A stretch of DNA of 64,000 bases from CAYVOV01 sp964453525. Its GTDB lineage: Bacteria; Chloroflexota; Dehalococcoidia; Dehalococcoidales; UBA2162. The position numbers were made by a program, and so were the translations under genes. The stretch covers positions 90,119-154,118 of the forward strand of contig CAYVOV010000006.1 of NCBI GenBank assembly GCA_964453525.1, written 5' to 3'. The notes beneath the pieces are model-generated. The model saw nothing but the letters and a program-made list of their open reading frames with translations, was not told where the DNA came from and made no database searches. Positions 25,853-34,332 of this stretch are shown here, piece by piece; the stretch's first letter is position 1; every line of letters begins with the position of its first letter.

Positions 25853-26741
25853 GGTTTTCGCCCACCTCCTTCAGGAATATTTCGTTGAGTGAAGGAGTGG
25901 CCACCTCAAAGCGGTTGATTGCCATGTCACGACTTACCAGATAGTTCAGAATCTGCTGGGGAGTTGTCTTTTCATCTAGTATCAGCTCGACATAATCTTT
26001 GTGATTTCGCGTACCGGTGACTCCGGGCACCTCCCCCAGTTTACCTTCATAATCCAGAAAGACCGAATTACCTCTATACCTTGACTTGATTTCACTCAGG
26101 TTCCCGTAAAGGACAGCCTGTCCGTTGTTTATCATTAAGATACGGTCGCAGAGTTCTTCTACCTGATTCATCTGGTGCGTACTCAGAACTACGGCTTTAC
26201 CCTGATTCCTCAGGTCGGCTATCATTCCTTTTAATAACTCGGTGTTAACCGGGTCAAGGCCAGAGAAGGGTTCGTCCAGGATTACCAGTTGCGGGTCATG
26301 GATAATGGTAACGATGAACTGGATAATCTGTCCCATGCCCCTGCTCAGTTCCTCATTCTTCTTCCTTTTACTCTCTGACATGCCGGTATGAGTGAGCAGT
26401 TCATCGGCTTTTTGTCTGGCTGAGTGCCTGTCCATGCCCTTGAGCGAGGCAAGATATACTATGGATTCAAGGACACTCAGCTTCTTATACAGTCCTCTTT
26501 CCTCGGGCATATAACCGAGCCTGTTTTTCATAGCCTCGCTTAACTTCTCACCGATTATGGTCACATCGCCCGAGTCCGGCTTGATGATGTCCATCATCAT
26601 CCTGATGGTTGTGGTTTTGCCAGCACCGTTGGGACCAATGAGACCGAACATCTCACCCTGGGTGACCGAGAAAGACAGGTCGTTAACCGCAACCTTATCA
26701 GCGAAGGACTTGACTACATGGCTTACTTCAACGGCAATCAT
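25845..26741 (-). CDS. ABC transporter ATP-binding protein (NatA-like)
   Basis: 298 residues. Walker A GPNGAGKTTTIRM, signature region ELSRGMGQIIQF (SRGMGQ in place of SGGQ), Walker B LVILDEPFSGLDP, then His in LSTHQMNQVEELCDR. The C-terminal ~75-residue extension is typical of exporter ATPases. First gene of the pair, behind an extended -10 promoter. Confidence 0.93.
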   Translation of the reverse strand: MIAVEVSHVVKSFADKVAVNDLSFSVTQGEMFGLIGPNGAGKTTTIRMMMDIIKPDSGDVTIIGEKLSEAMKNRLGYMPEERGLYKKLSVLESIVYLASLKGMDRHSARQKADELLTHTGMSESKRKKNEELSRGMGQIIQFIVTIIHDPQLVILDEPFSGLDPVNTELLKGMIADLRNQGKAVVLSTHQMNQVEELCDRILMINNGQAVLYGNLSEIKSRYRGNSVFLDYEGKLGEVPGVTGTRNHKDYVELILDEKTTPQQILNYLVSRDMAINRFEVATPSLNEIFLKEVGENHE

Positions 26742-26766
26742 GTTAGCGATTCCTTGATAATGCTGA

Positions 26767-26775
26767 ATTATAGCA
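26767..26775 (-). promoter_or_regulatory. Extended -10 element for the ABC exporter pair
   Basis: On the minus strand TGCTATAAT (TATAAT at 26772-26767), about 26 nt before the ATPase start. No good -35 hexamer was identified. The gyrB promoter carries the same TGCTATAAT. Confidence 0.5.
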
Positions 26776-26881
26776 CATCGTTAATGGTGTTAGTTATTAA
26801 ATGGTATAGCTTTTATAGATTCTGCGGATTAAACTAGGGGCATCGTCCCCTGGTTTTCTCTTCCTTTTGCGGATCTTCTTA

Positions 26882-28144
26882 TCAATATCTGCCGTATTCT
26901 TTGGTGAATTCAATCATCGCTCTCAGGTTTTCCGGTTTGACGTGGTCGGTAGAGCTCCTCGTCGAAAGAATATAGCCGCCGCCTTTACCGACCACATCGA
27001 TTAGTTTCTTGCAGTGGTCTTTTACCTCCTGGACTGTTCCTGTCTGTAACAGTGAAGATGGAACGTTTCCCTCGATGCAGACGTGGTCTTTTAGAATCTC
27101 CTTTGCCCTGAAGATATCCGTTCTGTCGAGTCGGGCAAGCATCTTGCCTTTGGGAAACTCGAGCAAATACTCCATCCGCGAATCACAGTTCCCTTCGAAG
27201 AAAATACAGGGGGTTGCGCCGCGCTCGATTAAGCCCATGACCAGTCGCTTGAAGGTCGGCCAGTAGAAGGTCTCCCACTGTTTAATGGATAAGAAGTCGT
27301 CCGAGCCTCTGGTAATCGTCATGAATAACCTGATGTAACCGTACTGGTTCGGTTCCGGCAGCGGCCTTTCCAGGGTCCTTTTCAGAATAAACTCACATAG
27401 TTCAATAAGCTTACCGGGCTGGCGGTAGATATCGAACATGGTGCCGGTCATACCGCGCAGGGAATGGGAGACCACATCATAAGGGGGCATGGCAGCGCCG
27501 TGGGTATACTGGGGAAAGCCCATATCCAGTATCATTTTGCTGAACTTCGCCTGTCTGGAGCGCCACTTCCTCATTTCGCGGCCGGCTTTCTGCAAAGCCC
27601 GGATGCTTTTAGCTACCTTCGGTTCAGCCAGAGAAAGCGCCAGTAACTGTATACCGAACGGCCCGGCACCGAGGTCGGACAGTTTCGGCAGCTCTGATAG
27701 TCCTTCTGAAACGTCACAGGTGCGTGCCATGAAAGTCCGCAGCATGTAGTCCGAAGTGTCGTTCATATACTGGTCGAGTTCGTCCGCTTTCATATTGTCG
27801 ATTTCTATCGACTGGTGCCCCATATTGGGGTCCACCCCACATCCGGGCCATCTCATCTGTCTGGGACCAAGCATTTCTAGGGCTTTCCCGGGCGTAAATG
27901 GCTGGGGGTATATTACATCCGGCTGGAAGTCCCGCAGAGTCTTCTCATATGCCGAGTACCAGGAGTCATAGTCGTAGTAAGCGGCGGAATAGGGTATGCT
28001 GGTATACCTGGCAGGGAAATAGCCGATGGGGCACATAATCGGGACTCTGTCCGGTATCCTGAGCTGAATGGCGTCCATGATTCTTTTTTCACGTTCCCGG
28101 CGCAACTGCTTAGCCGGTTTGTTGTCCTCAGTATATTTACTCAT
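26882..28144 (-). CDS. Uroporphyrinogen decarboxylase-like (MtaA/CmuA-type) protein
   Basis: 420 residues. The opening RIMDAIQLRIPDRVPI is typical of the UroD-like methyltransferase branch rather than haem UroD. DHVCIEGNVP gives the His-x-Cys pair and DHCKKLID the later Cys, the zinc site of MtaA-type methyltransferases. Expected role is methyl or one-carbon transfer to or from a corrinoid or thiol; no corrinoid protein is adjacent. GGGAGA precedes the ATG. A 461-residue paralogue lies at 55826-57211. Divergent from the cupin gene. Confidence 0.85.
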   Translation of the reverse strand: MSKYTEDNKPAKQLRREREKRIMDAIQLRIPDRVPIMCPIGYFPARYTSIPYSAAYYDYDSWYSAYEKTLRDFQPDVIYPQPFTPGKALEMLGPRQMRWPGCGVDPNMGHQSIEIDNMKADELDQYMNDTSDYMLRTFMARTCDVSEGLSELPKLSDLGAGPFGIQLLALSLAEPKVAKSIRALQKAGREMRKWRSRQAKFSKMILDMGFPQYTHGAAMPPYDVVSHSLRGMTGTMFDIYRQPGKLIELCEFILKRTLERPLPEPNQYGYIRLFMTITRGSDDFLSIKQWETFYWPTFKRLVMGLIERGATPCIFFEGNCDSRMEYLLEFPKGKMLARLDRTDIFRAKEILKDHVCIEGNVPSSLLQTGTVQEVKDHCKKLIDVVGKGGGYILSTRSSTDHVKPENLRAMIEFTKEYGRY

Positions 28145-28174
28145 GTTTTCTCCCTCTAGCTTTCTTGGTCAGTA

Positions 28175-28192
28175 AACCGTTTGAACACGGTT
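28175..28192. promoter_or_regulatory. Perfect inverted repeat in a divergent control region (operator candidate)
   Basis: AACCGT-TTGAAC-ACGGTT, 6-bp arms with a 6-bp spacer, 31 nt before the UroD-like gene start and just upstream of the cupin promoter. Position suits a shared repressor or activator site; the regulator is unknown. Confidence 0.45.
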
Positions 28193-28204
28193 AATTATAG
28201 GTTA

Positions 28205-28233
28205 TTGACACTACTATGTGCCAGTACTAAACT
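28205..28233 (+). promoter_or_regulatory. Promoter of the duplicated cupin gene
   Basis: TTGACA (28205-28210), 17-nt spacer, TAAACT (28228-28233), the same pair of hexamers as the ribosomal operon promoter. About 93 nt before the ATG, which has AAAGGAG upstream. Confidence 0.7.
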
Positions 28234-28325
28234 GTAGCACAACCATGTTAAATAAACCCTTAATATCTCCACTTTCCCGAGCGGGATGACAAAAAGCGCT
28301 TAGTATCTGAAAGGAGAATACTTAA

Positions 28326-29186
28326 ATGGCTGAACTTAAATACGATAAATACATAACTAAAGACGTGGTCAAAGAAAACAGGTGGGGAGGGGAGGGAATG
28401 GGATTGGGCGCCGTACCTGCTGACATCGTACCGGCGGTTGCCAAAATGAACCTGGGAATATCTGTCGTAAGGGAACCGTACATGTTCCATGAGCCGACTC
28501 ACAAGCATATATTTACTGAGTACTTTTTCTTCCTCGGCTCAAACCCCATGGATATGAACGAGTTCGACGCCGATGTGGAGTACTCATTCGGAGCGGAACA
28601 TGAAAAACACGTCATTAACAGCCCTACGATTGTTGTTGCCACCCCGGGGGTGTACCATTGCCCGCTGAACTATGCCAGAGTCGGTAAGCCATTTTACTGC
28701 CTGGAAGCCTTCATGACCTCCGAATACGGGGGAATAGACCTGGGAGAAGACCTGACGGAAATAAGAATTGAAGAGCCTGACTATAACAGATACTTTATAA
28801 AAGGAATCATTAAAACGAACCAATGGGGAGGAGAAGGAACAGGGCTGGGCGCGGTCCCGGAGTATCTTATTCCGGCTGGCGCCAGGATGAACCTGGGAAT
28901 ATCCGTGGTGAGAAAACCGTACATGTTCCATGAGCCGACTCATAAACATAACTTCACTGAGTTCTTTTTCTTCTTCGGTTCGAATCCGATGGATATGAAT
29001 GAGTTCGATGCCGAGGTGGAGTTCTCGTTCGGCAAAGAGCGGGAAAAACACGTGATTTCAAGCCCGGCAATCGTTACCATCCCGCCTGGCTTATACCATT
29101 GCCCGCTGAACTACGCTAGAATCGGTAAGCCGATTTATTGCCTGGAAGCCTTCATGACATCAAAATACTCTGGGACGGACCTGTAA
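28326..29186 (+). CDS. Tandem-duplicated cupin-like metal-binding protein
   Basis: 286 residues made of two ~140-residue repeats that align along their length (residues ~8-140 and ~150-284). Each has a WGGEG(M/T)GLGAVP start, YMFHEPTHKHxFTEyFFF (His-x-His...Glu, the first cupin metal motif), GSNPMDMNEFDA, and a P-G-x-YHCPLNYARxGKP (second-motif His). No named family is recognised. No signal peptide. Opposite strand to the UroD-like gene with a shared control region, so possibly the same pathway. DNA identity between halves is high, implying recent duplication. Confidence 0.7.
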   Translation: MAELKYDKYITKDVVKENRWGGEGMGLGAVPADIVPAVAKMNLGISVVREPYMFHEPTHKHIFTEYFFFLGSNPMDMNEFDADVEYSFGAEHEKHVINSPTIVVATPGVYHCPLNYARVGKPFYCLEAFMTSEYGGIDLGEDLTEIRIEEPDYNRYFIKGIIKTNQWGGEGTGLGAVPEYLIPAGARMNLGISVVRKPYMFHEPTHKHNFTEFFFFFGSNPMDMNEFDAEVEFSFGKEREKHVISSPAIVTIPPGLYHCPLNYARIGKPIYCLEAFMTSKYSGTDL

Positions 29187-29219
29187 AAAAGTCATTCTGC
29201 CTTTATGGGGGGAAGTGAA

Positions 29220-29296
29220 TGGTCAGAGTGAGAGGATTTGAACCACCGACCTCCACGTCCCGAACATGGCGCGCTACCCAGCTGCGCTACACCCCG
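29220..29296 (-). tRNA. tRNA-Pro (anticodon CGG)
   Basis: 77 nt including an encoded CCA (tgg at 29220-29222 on the plus strand). Acceptor CGGGGTG pairs with CACTCTG (two G-U), the D stem is GCGC/GCGC, the anticodon arm is CCATG-TTCGGGA-CGTGG with CGG at 34-36, and the T arm reads GGTGG-TTCAAAT-CC. A plausible promoter (TTGATA-18-TATAAA) precedes it at about 29305-29336 on the minus strand. Related fragments recur at 41344 and 42450. Confidence 0.93.
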
Positions 29297-29357
29297 ACAA
29301 TTAATCTTTATATTAAATTATATGCTATAATATCAACCTCAGTGTATCGAGGCTGGC

Positions 29358-29543
29358 GGCCGTGGTCGCAGTCAAGAGTTGCAGGAGGTAATACTTAAAT
29401 CCGGGATGGTTTTTGAGTTTGAGAATCATGCCTGTCTTGGAAGGCATCTGGTTAACGTCGGCGGCACTGTACTTGTGGCTGAAAGAGTTGCCGAAGAATT
29501 AAACGAGATGGGAGCCCGGATGCGAATAGCTGGTGAAATATAG
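29358..29543 (+). pseudogene. 3' fragment of an M24/creatinase-like gene
   Basis: 62 in-frame codons ending in TAG, encoding RSQELQEVILKSGMVFEFEN and, further on, EELNEMGARMRIAGEI. It is a close copy of the last ~60 residues of the M24 protein at 38047-39372. No start or N-terminal part is present. The terminator-promoter element that follows it also resembles the one following the intact gene, so a larger segment was duplicated and truncated. Confidence 0.85.
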
Positions 29544-29550
29544 AAAAGCA

Positions 29551-29608
29551 TTGCTTCAGGGGGAGTTCGACGCTCCCTGTTGTTTTTCAATTTTGTTTGA
29601 CATATAAT
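29551..29608 (+). promoter_or_regulatory. Terminator-promoter element R1 (upstream of CoA-transferase)
   Basis: Hairpin 29557-29579 (CAGGGGGAG / CGCTCCCTG around TTCGA). TTGTTT at 29580-29585 follows in its U-tract, then a 17-nt spacer that ends in ttTGACA and TATAAT at 29603-29608. The U-tract of the terminator doubles as the -35 of the next promoter. Related copies lie at 33731, 34244, 36198, 36896, 39380, 41135 and 50365. Confidence 0.75.
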
Positions 29609-29705
29609 CACTTACGATTTTATGACAATTCCTGCTTGAGTGAGTGGTATCCTTTATTTAAGCAGATTACATCTTTAATAAGTATTTTGATACGGAGGTA
29701 AAGAG

Positions 29706-30902
29706 ATGGTAGGTATACTCGAAGGCGTGAAGGTAATAGACATGGGACATCATATTGCCATTCCCGCAGCTGGTGCCGTAATGGCCGATTGGGGGGCTGA
29801 TGTAATCAAAGTAGAACCCCTCACAGGAGATCAGATAAGAGGAGCGATAAGAGTCCAGGGGGTGGATACGGGCGCAGTGAATGCCGGATTCGAGTTCCTG
29901 AACAGGAATAAAAGAAGCATTGCATTAGACCTGAAACAGGAACCGGGTAAAGAAATCTTTGACAAGCTTGTTAAGCTTTCTGACGTTTTTGTATCCAATT
30001 ATGAAGTAGGTGCACTTAAGAACCTCAAGGCAGATTATGCTACGCTGAGCCAGATTAATCCCGGGATTATTTACGGAGTTCTTAGCGGTTACGGGACGAA
30101 AGGGCCGGATAAAGATGAAAGAGGTTTTGATTTTACGGCAGGCTGGGCCCGCTCCGGAACGCAGCATTTAATGGCGGTGCCGGGGAGTTATCCGCCTGCG
30201 CAGCGTGCCGGTATGTATGACAGGACAGCCGGACTTCACTGTGTTGCCGCTGTCTGTGCTGCTCTGTGGCACAGAGAAAAAACAGGTAAGGGCCAGGAAT
30301 TCGAATTTTCTCTGTATCATGTCGGCGTATATAATGTCGCAAGCGATATCCAGAATGCTCTAGTGGGTTTACCTGAAAGCCAGCAAGACCGCACCAAGGC
30401 AGGCCCCCTATGGAACTCTTATCAAGCCGGAAACGGTCGCTGGTTTCAACTGGCAATGCAGACCGACGAATATTGGCCTGGTTTGTGTCGTGCTATGGAA
30501 AGGCCGGATCTGGAGAATGACCCCCGATTCAATTCCCTGCAGAAGCGGGCAGATAATTGTGAAGAACTTATCAAAATCATGGACGATGTTTTTGGTACCG
30601 CCAGTAGAGATGAGTGGGAGAAACGTTTCAAAGAAAACGGGGTTATCTACGGGCGAATTGAGACTCCTCATGAGGTAGTCAACGACCCCCAGGCCCTGGC
30701 TAATGATTTCTTTACTGAAGTAGAGCACCCTGTAGCCGGTAAGCTGAAGCTGATAAATATGCCTATTAAGTTCCAACAAAATCCTGCTTCAGTGAAAACC
30801 CCTGCCCCAGAGCTAGGGCAACACACTGAAGAGATACTCTTAGACCTGGGATATAAATGGGACGAAATTTCGAACCTGAAAGAAAAAAGAGTAATTCTGT
30901 AG
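29706..30902 (+). CDS. Class III CoA-transferase (CaiB/BaiF family)
   Basis: 398 residues. MVGILEGVKVIDMGHHIAIP start, NRNKRSIALDLKQEPGKEIF and the catalytic region YGTKGPDKDERGFDFTAGWA, whose Asp after GF matches the family nucleophile. Transfers CoA between an acyl-CoA and a carboxylic acid, the entry step for many organic acids. GGAGG lies 9 nt before the ATG. Expressed from element R1; no acyl-CoA dehydrogenase or hydratase is adjacent, so the substrate is unknown. Confidence 0.93.
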   Translation: MVGILEGVKVIDMGHHIAIPAAGAVMADWGADVIKVEPLTGDQIRGAIRVQGVDTGAVNAGFEFLNRNKRSIALDLKQEPGKEIFDKLVKLSDVFVSNYEVGALKNLKADYATLSQINPGIIYGVLSGYGTKGPDKDERGFDFTAGWARSGTQHLMAVPGSYPPAQRAGMYDRTAGLHCVAAVCAALWHREKTGKGQEFEFSLYHVGVYNVASDIQNALVGLPESQQDRTKAGPLWNSYQAGNGRWFQLAMQTDEYWPGLCRAMERPDLENDPRFNSLQKRADNCEELIKIMDDVFGTASRDEWEKRFKENGVIYGRIETPHEVVNDPQALANDFFTEVEHPVAGKLKLINMPIKFQQNPASVKTPAPELGQHTEEILLDLGYKWDEISNLKEKRVIL

Positions 30903-31143
30903 CAAGACCCGGTAGGGATATATTATTATAACTATTGTTAGGCGGTTTATCTTTCTTTTTCCAGCTTGATTTAGTTGGTGGCAGGCTTCTTTATCTTCGC
31001 TCAAACACAGTAAAAGGCCATCTTTTACTTCTGATTTACTACAATACAAGATATTTTGTTTTCAGTATGACTTTCTCCTGTTGATGTAATCTTACTTCTC
31101 CAGCATATATCCCCTTATATTCTGCAGGCAGGAGTTCCGTGGA

Positions 31144-31175
31144 GGGGCTGAAGAGAAAAATCACTCTCCAGCCCC
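31144..31175. terminator. Hairpin between convergent CoA-transferase and solute-binding protein genes
   Basis: GGGGCTGAAGAG / CTCTCCAGCCCC stem (one mismatch) with an 8-nt loop, followed by ttt on the plus strand. It lies in a 305-nt spacer (30903-31207) that otherwise holds nothing recognisable, and probably stops transcription from both sides. Confidence 0.6.
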
Positions 31176-31207
31176 TTTGTTAGTCGCCTATGGCGTAAGC
31201 ATGTAAA

Positions 31208-33058
31208 CTAGTAGCCCATGGACTCTTTAAGTTCCTGGTCAATCCAGATGAACATCGGCACGGTCTGATCGTCGTAACCTACGCACCATTCACCGGAGAA
31301 GTTCCTTAGCCAGGGCCACCAGAAGCAGTATTCATAACCCTGGACGCTGGGGAGGGAGTATACATTCTTGACCCAGTATTTGTATATTTTCTCCCTGAAT
31401 ATCTTCATGGCTCCTTTCAAGTCGGTGATGGCGGCTCGTCTTACCTCCAGCAGTGCCTCAGTAACTTCGGGGTCTGTAACCATGGACTGGTTGTGTTCGT
31501 TCCCCGCCTGGACCGGGTTACCCACGTGGAAAATGGATACCGGACCTGGCTGATGGGTCGCCACCGGTGAGTGTTCCAGGTTCCGGTTTATGTTAGTTAA
31601 TGTGCCGGCTTCATAGACTTTCAGCTCCAGGTCAACGCCAATCTTGGCCCACATGGAAGCGAATATCGAGTAGTAGTCCGCCTCTGACGTACCGACGTAC
31701 GTTACCCCCGTGGTGCTGACATTAATATAGGTCTTGAACCCGTTGGGATAGCCAGCTTCGGCGAGCAGTTGCTTGGCTTTCTCAGGGTTATAATTATAGA
31801 GCTCTTTGGTTTCCGGCGGGAAATCCGGGTCGTCAAGGTGAACAACCAGATCGTGGTATTCCTTGGTATCAGCCCACAGGTGTACGATTTGCCCTTCACC
31901 TGCGTGTAAATCCTGGAGTATACCTTTAAAGTCAGTAGCCAGCATCAATGCCTGGCGAACCCGGATATCGTCGAAGGGCTCCGTGTCCAGACGCATGTAA
32001 GTCGGGTTGGTCCTTCCCTGGTACGATAGTGATTTTGATTCCACCAGCTCCGGATGCTGACTCCTTAATATGGCAGCATCTTCGGCATTATAACGGGCCG
32101 CAAAGTCAATCTTGCCTGTCCTGAAGGCGGCCTGCCGGGTAGACGCGTCAGGTATAGTGAATACATTGACAGTGCTAATGTAGGGCAGCTGGTTTCCCTT
32201 GCCCGGACCTATCGGGTCCTTCATCCAGAAATCCGGATTCTTTGTCAGAGTAACCTGACTGCCGGGGACATAATGTTTGATCATGAATGGCCCGGTGCCA
32301 ACTGCATTCTCCGGATCATTCAGGTTGCCATATTTCTCGGCTGCTTCACGGGGATAGACCACAACGGCATCGCCACACCGGGTTATGGCCGTTACCAGTG
32401 CATCAACGGGAACCTTGACCGTAACCTCCCAGGGGCCGGTCTTGGTTATTTCGGCCACCCTCAGGTCCGGGCTTACTCTGAAGACAAAAGCGTCTCCATC
32501 CTTCTGAAGATGCTGCTCTAAGGAGTAGACGACGTCATCAGCCGTTACTTCTCGCCCGTTGACCACCTTGGTGGCTTCGCTCCAATCATTAAGCTGGAAA
32601 TGCACTCCCCGGCGAATCTGGTAGACGATGGTTCCTTCGTTTTTCTCATCATCGACTGACCACTCCCAGCTCTCAACGATACGGCCTTCCTTGAAGTCCC
32701 AGAGGTCATTGTTAGCCTCTGCCCAGTTTGTCTCGTTGGTGCCAAAGCCACCGGCAGGTCCCTTTGTCCAGTTGCCTTCCCAGAGATGCTGGTATTCAAG
32801 GCAGTGAACAGGTCCTGTTATAGTCCAGCTTGGGTGGTAACGGGTGGGCTCTGTAGCTATGGCGATGTTATACGTGCCACCATATTTTGGCGTGTTATCA
32901 GCCGGCGTAACAATCTCTTCTTCCTCTTCTTCCTCTTCTCCGATTATAACTTCTTCTTCCTCTTCTTCTTCCTCTTCCGCTGCCGGGCCGCAAGATGCTA
33001 TCACTAGTGATACAGTCATCAAGCAGCTAACTAGCAACCACAAAATCTTTCTATTCAT
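31208..33058 (-). CDS. ABC-type peptide/nickel-family solute-binding lipoprotein (SBP_bac_5)
   Basis: 616 residues. Lipoprotein signal: MNRK, hydrophobic WLLVSCLMTVSLVIA, lipobox VIASC with Cys at about 23. Directly after it come two runs of glutamate (nine and eight residues) separated by VIIG, then KYGGTYNIAIATEPTRYHPS and the family-5 body (AVGTGPFMIKHYVPGSQVTL). Captures oligopeptides or other solutes outside the membrane. No permease or ATPase gene is adjacent, so it is an orphan receptor. The transcript has a long leader with a terminator-like hairpin. Confidence 0.9.
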   Translation of the reverse strand: MNRKILWLLVSCLMTVSLVIASCGPAAEEEEEEEEEVIIGEEEEEEEEIVTPADNTPKYGGTYNIAIATEPTRYHPSWTITGPVHCLEYQHLWEGNWTKGPAGGFGTNETNWAEANNDLWDFKEGRIVESWEWSVDDEKNEGTIVYQIRRGVHFQLNDWSEATKVVNGREVTADDVVYSLEQHLQKDGDAFVFRVSPDLRVAEITKTGPWEVTVKVPVDALVTAITRCGDAVVVYPREAAEKYGNLNDPENAVGTGPFMIKHYVPGSQVTLTKNPDFWMKDPIGPGKGNQLPYISTVNVFTIPDASTRQAAFRTGKIDFAARYNAEDAAILRSQHPELVESKSLSYQGRTNPTYMRLDTEPFDDIRVRQALMLATDFKGILQDLHAGEGQIVHLWADTKEYHDLVVHLDDPDFPPETKELYNYNPEKAKQLLAEAGYPNGFKTYINVSTTGVTYVGTSEADYYSIFASMWAKIGVDLELKVYEAGTLTNINRNLEHSPVATHQPGPVSIFHVGNPVQAGNEHNQSMVTDPEVTEALLEVRRAAITDLKGAMKIFREKIYKYWVKNVYSLPSVQGYEYCFWWPWLRNFSGEWCVGYDDQTVPMFIWIDQELKESMGY

Positions 33059-33374
33059 AACTCTTTTCCCCCTTTAACAGTACATTTCCGAATAAGTGAT
33101 GATGTATTTATAAATGTACTACATTCAGATTGCTCTCGTTCTTTGTGCATCACCCCCTTAGCTGGCCTTCCCGCAAAGCCCGATTACCTCCAGGGCTCCA
33201 GTCACGGGAGGAGATTATTAGCTATTTAAGCTGAGATGGATGGCAAACATTCAGCACCCTGGTTTCCTCCGGTAAGGCCAGCTTCTGGAATATGATTACT
33301 ATCCAGTCATTCTTCTTTTCATTATCACTTTTCTCTTCAGCATTAGAAGGCACACATTAAAATTCACCTTGAAT

Positions 33375-33423
33375 AAAAAAGGACATCGGTAATCCCCACC
33401 TGTTTCAATGGGTGCTGACGTCC
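33375..33423 (-). terminator. Terminator-like hairpin in the leader of the solute-binding protein gene
   Basis: On the minus strand a 7-bp outer stem GGACGTC/GATGTCC (33423-33417 with 33387-33381), an inner CACC/GGTG stem, then TTTTTT (33380-33375): a complete intrinsic terminator located after the promoter at 33513-33541 and 317 nt before the start codon. This arrangement suits attenuation or a riboswitch; no known aptamer is recognised. Confidence 0.7.
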
Positions 33424-33512
33424 ACTATTAAAATAATTCATATTCGCGTCAAAGGTCTGGCTATTTACTGATACTCTTTCCCTTTCTATATCTAGTTGAT
33501 AAGGGTTCGTGT

Positions 33513-33541
33513 AGTATAGTAGATAATAAGGCGCGTGTCAA
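33513..33541 (-). promoter_or_regulatory. Promoter of the solute-binding lipoprotein gene
   Basis: Minus strand TTGACA (33541-33536), 17-nt spacer, TATACT (33518-33513). The transcript would start near 33505 and run about 80 nt to the hairpin above and 450 nt to the gene. Confidence 0.78.
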
Positions 33542-33730
33542 TAGACCGAGATATTATTTTTACCCATACTTCACTTATAGCCTACGGGAGTTCTGTGTTG
33601 TGCCAAATTAATAAGTTTTCCGATATGCTTTGGTTTATATGATATATCGATATGGTAAATTGTCTGTAATATGTATTTTCATGACCACACAAATAGCTTA
33701 ATGCACGTTTGCGGGTTACCATTAATGTAT

Positions 33731-33785
33731 TGTTTCGCGGGGAGTTCGACTCATCCTTGTTTTTATTTCATGTTTGACATATAAT
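33731..33785 (+). promoter_or_regulatory. Terminator-promoter element R2
   Basis: Hairpin core ggggagttcgactcatcc, TTGTTT at 33757-33762, 17-nt spacer ending in TTGACA, TATAAT at 33780-33785, then cggttgcat. Upstream of the 80-residue hypothetical gene. Its hairpin is the weakest of the promoter-bearing copies. Confidence 0.7.
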
Positions 33786-33886
33786 CGGTTGCATTGCATG
33801 GAAAATATTTTAGCTGTTTGAGGAGTAAAAGTTCGTACGAATGTTAGGTAAAATGTACTAGAATATATTGAAAAGGGGGAAGCGAG

Positions 33887-34129
33887 ATGGCATACAGACT
33901 ATTTATGGTTGAGAACTATATTCTTCGCTATGATAAGAAAAACGAGCGACCATGGATTATTTTCCACTATAAGGAAGAAGGAAAATGGCGCAATGTCAAC
34001 TGGTTTCCTCCAGCAGCGAATGCTGTTTATATTGCCGATATGCTACGAAATGAGAAACCTATTTACTGGGCACCAGACGGAGGTTATTTCACCACGCTGG
34101 GTGAGGTCGTCGGTGAAGAAGAGTCATAG
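33887..34129 (+). CDS. Small hypothetical protein
   Basis: 80 residues, rich in Tyr and Trp (RLFMVENYILRYDKKNERPW, later KWRNVNWFPPAAN), no Cys, no membrane segment or signal. Not recognised. A real gene is supported by GGGGGAAGCGAG before the ATG, codon use, and its own copy of the terminator-promoter element upstream and another (R3) downstream. Expressed as a single-gene unit. Confidence 0.6.
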   Translation: MAYRLFMVENYILRYDKKNERPWIIFHYKEEGKWRNVNWFPPAANAVYIADMLRNEKPIYWAPDGGYFTTLGEVVGEEES

Positions 34130-34243
34130 CGTCTTTTACTCATAACAGTGATCATACTTTTTGCAAGATTAATTAAAAAGTAGAATCAATCCATTACGTT
34201 TATAGCTTAAATTTTATTCTGGTTGTTATATGAAACAAAGAGT

Positions 34244-34298
34244 TGTTTCAGGTGGAGCTCGACTCACCCTTGTTTTAATTCCATGTTTGACATATAAT
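34244..34298 (+). promoter_or_regulatory. Terminator-promoter element R3
   Basis: Hairpin ggtggagctcgactcacc, where an outer T-A pair replaces the G-C/G-U seen in other copies (a covarying pair); TTGTTT 34270-34275, 17-nt spacer, TATAAT 34293-34298. Drives the UGSC-type gene 35 nt downstream. Confidence 0.75.
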
Positions 34299-34332
34299 CG
34301 ATTGCATCTATTCTGGAACTAAGGAGGTTGTA

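Larger units (their letters stand above)
33059..33886. other. 828-nt non-coding region
   Basis: Holds the minus-strand promoter and hairpin leader of the lipoprotein gene (33375-33541) and, facing the other way, element R2 (33731-33785). Between them and in 33110-33370 I see no gene or clear repeat. Confidence 0.6.

Noticed and set aside
29597..29608. TTGACA and TATAAT read together as a -35/-10 pair in the repeat element
   Set aside because: They are directly adjacent with no spacer, which cannot work as a sigma-70 promoter; TTGTTT 17 nt upstream of TATAAT is the better -35.
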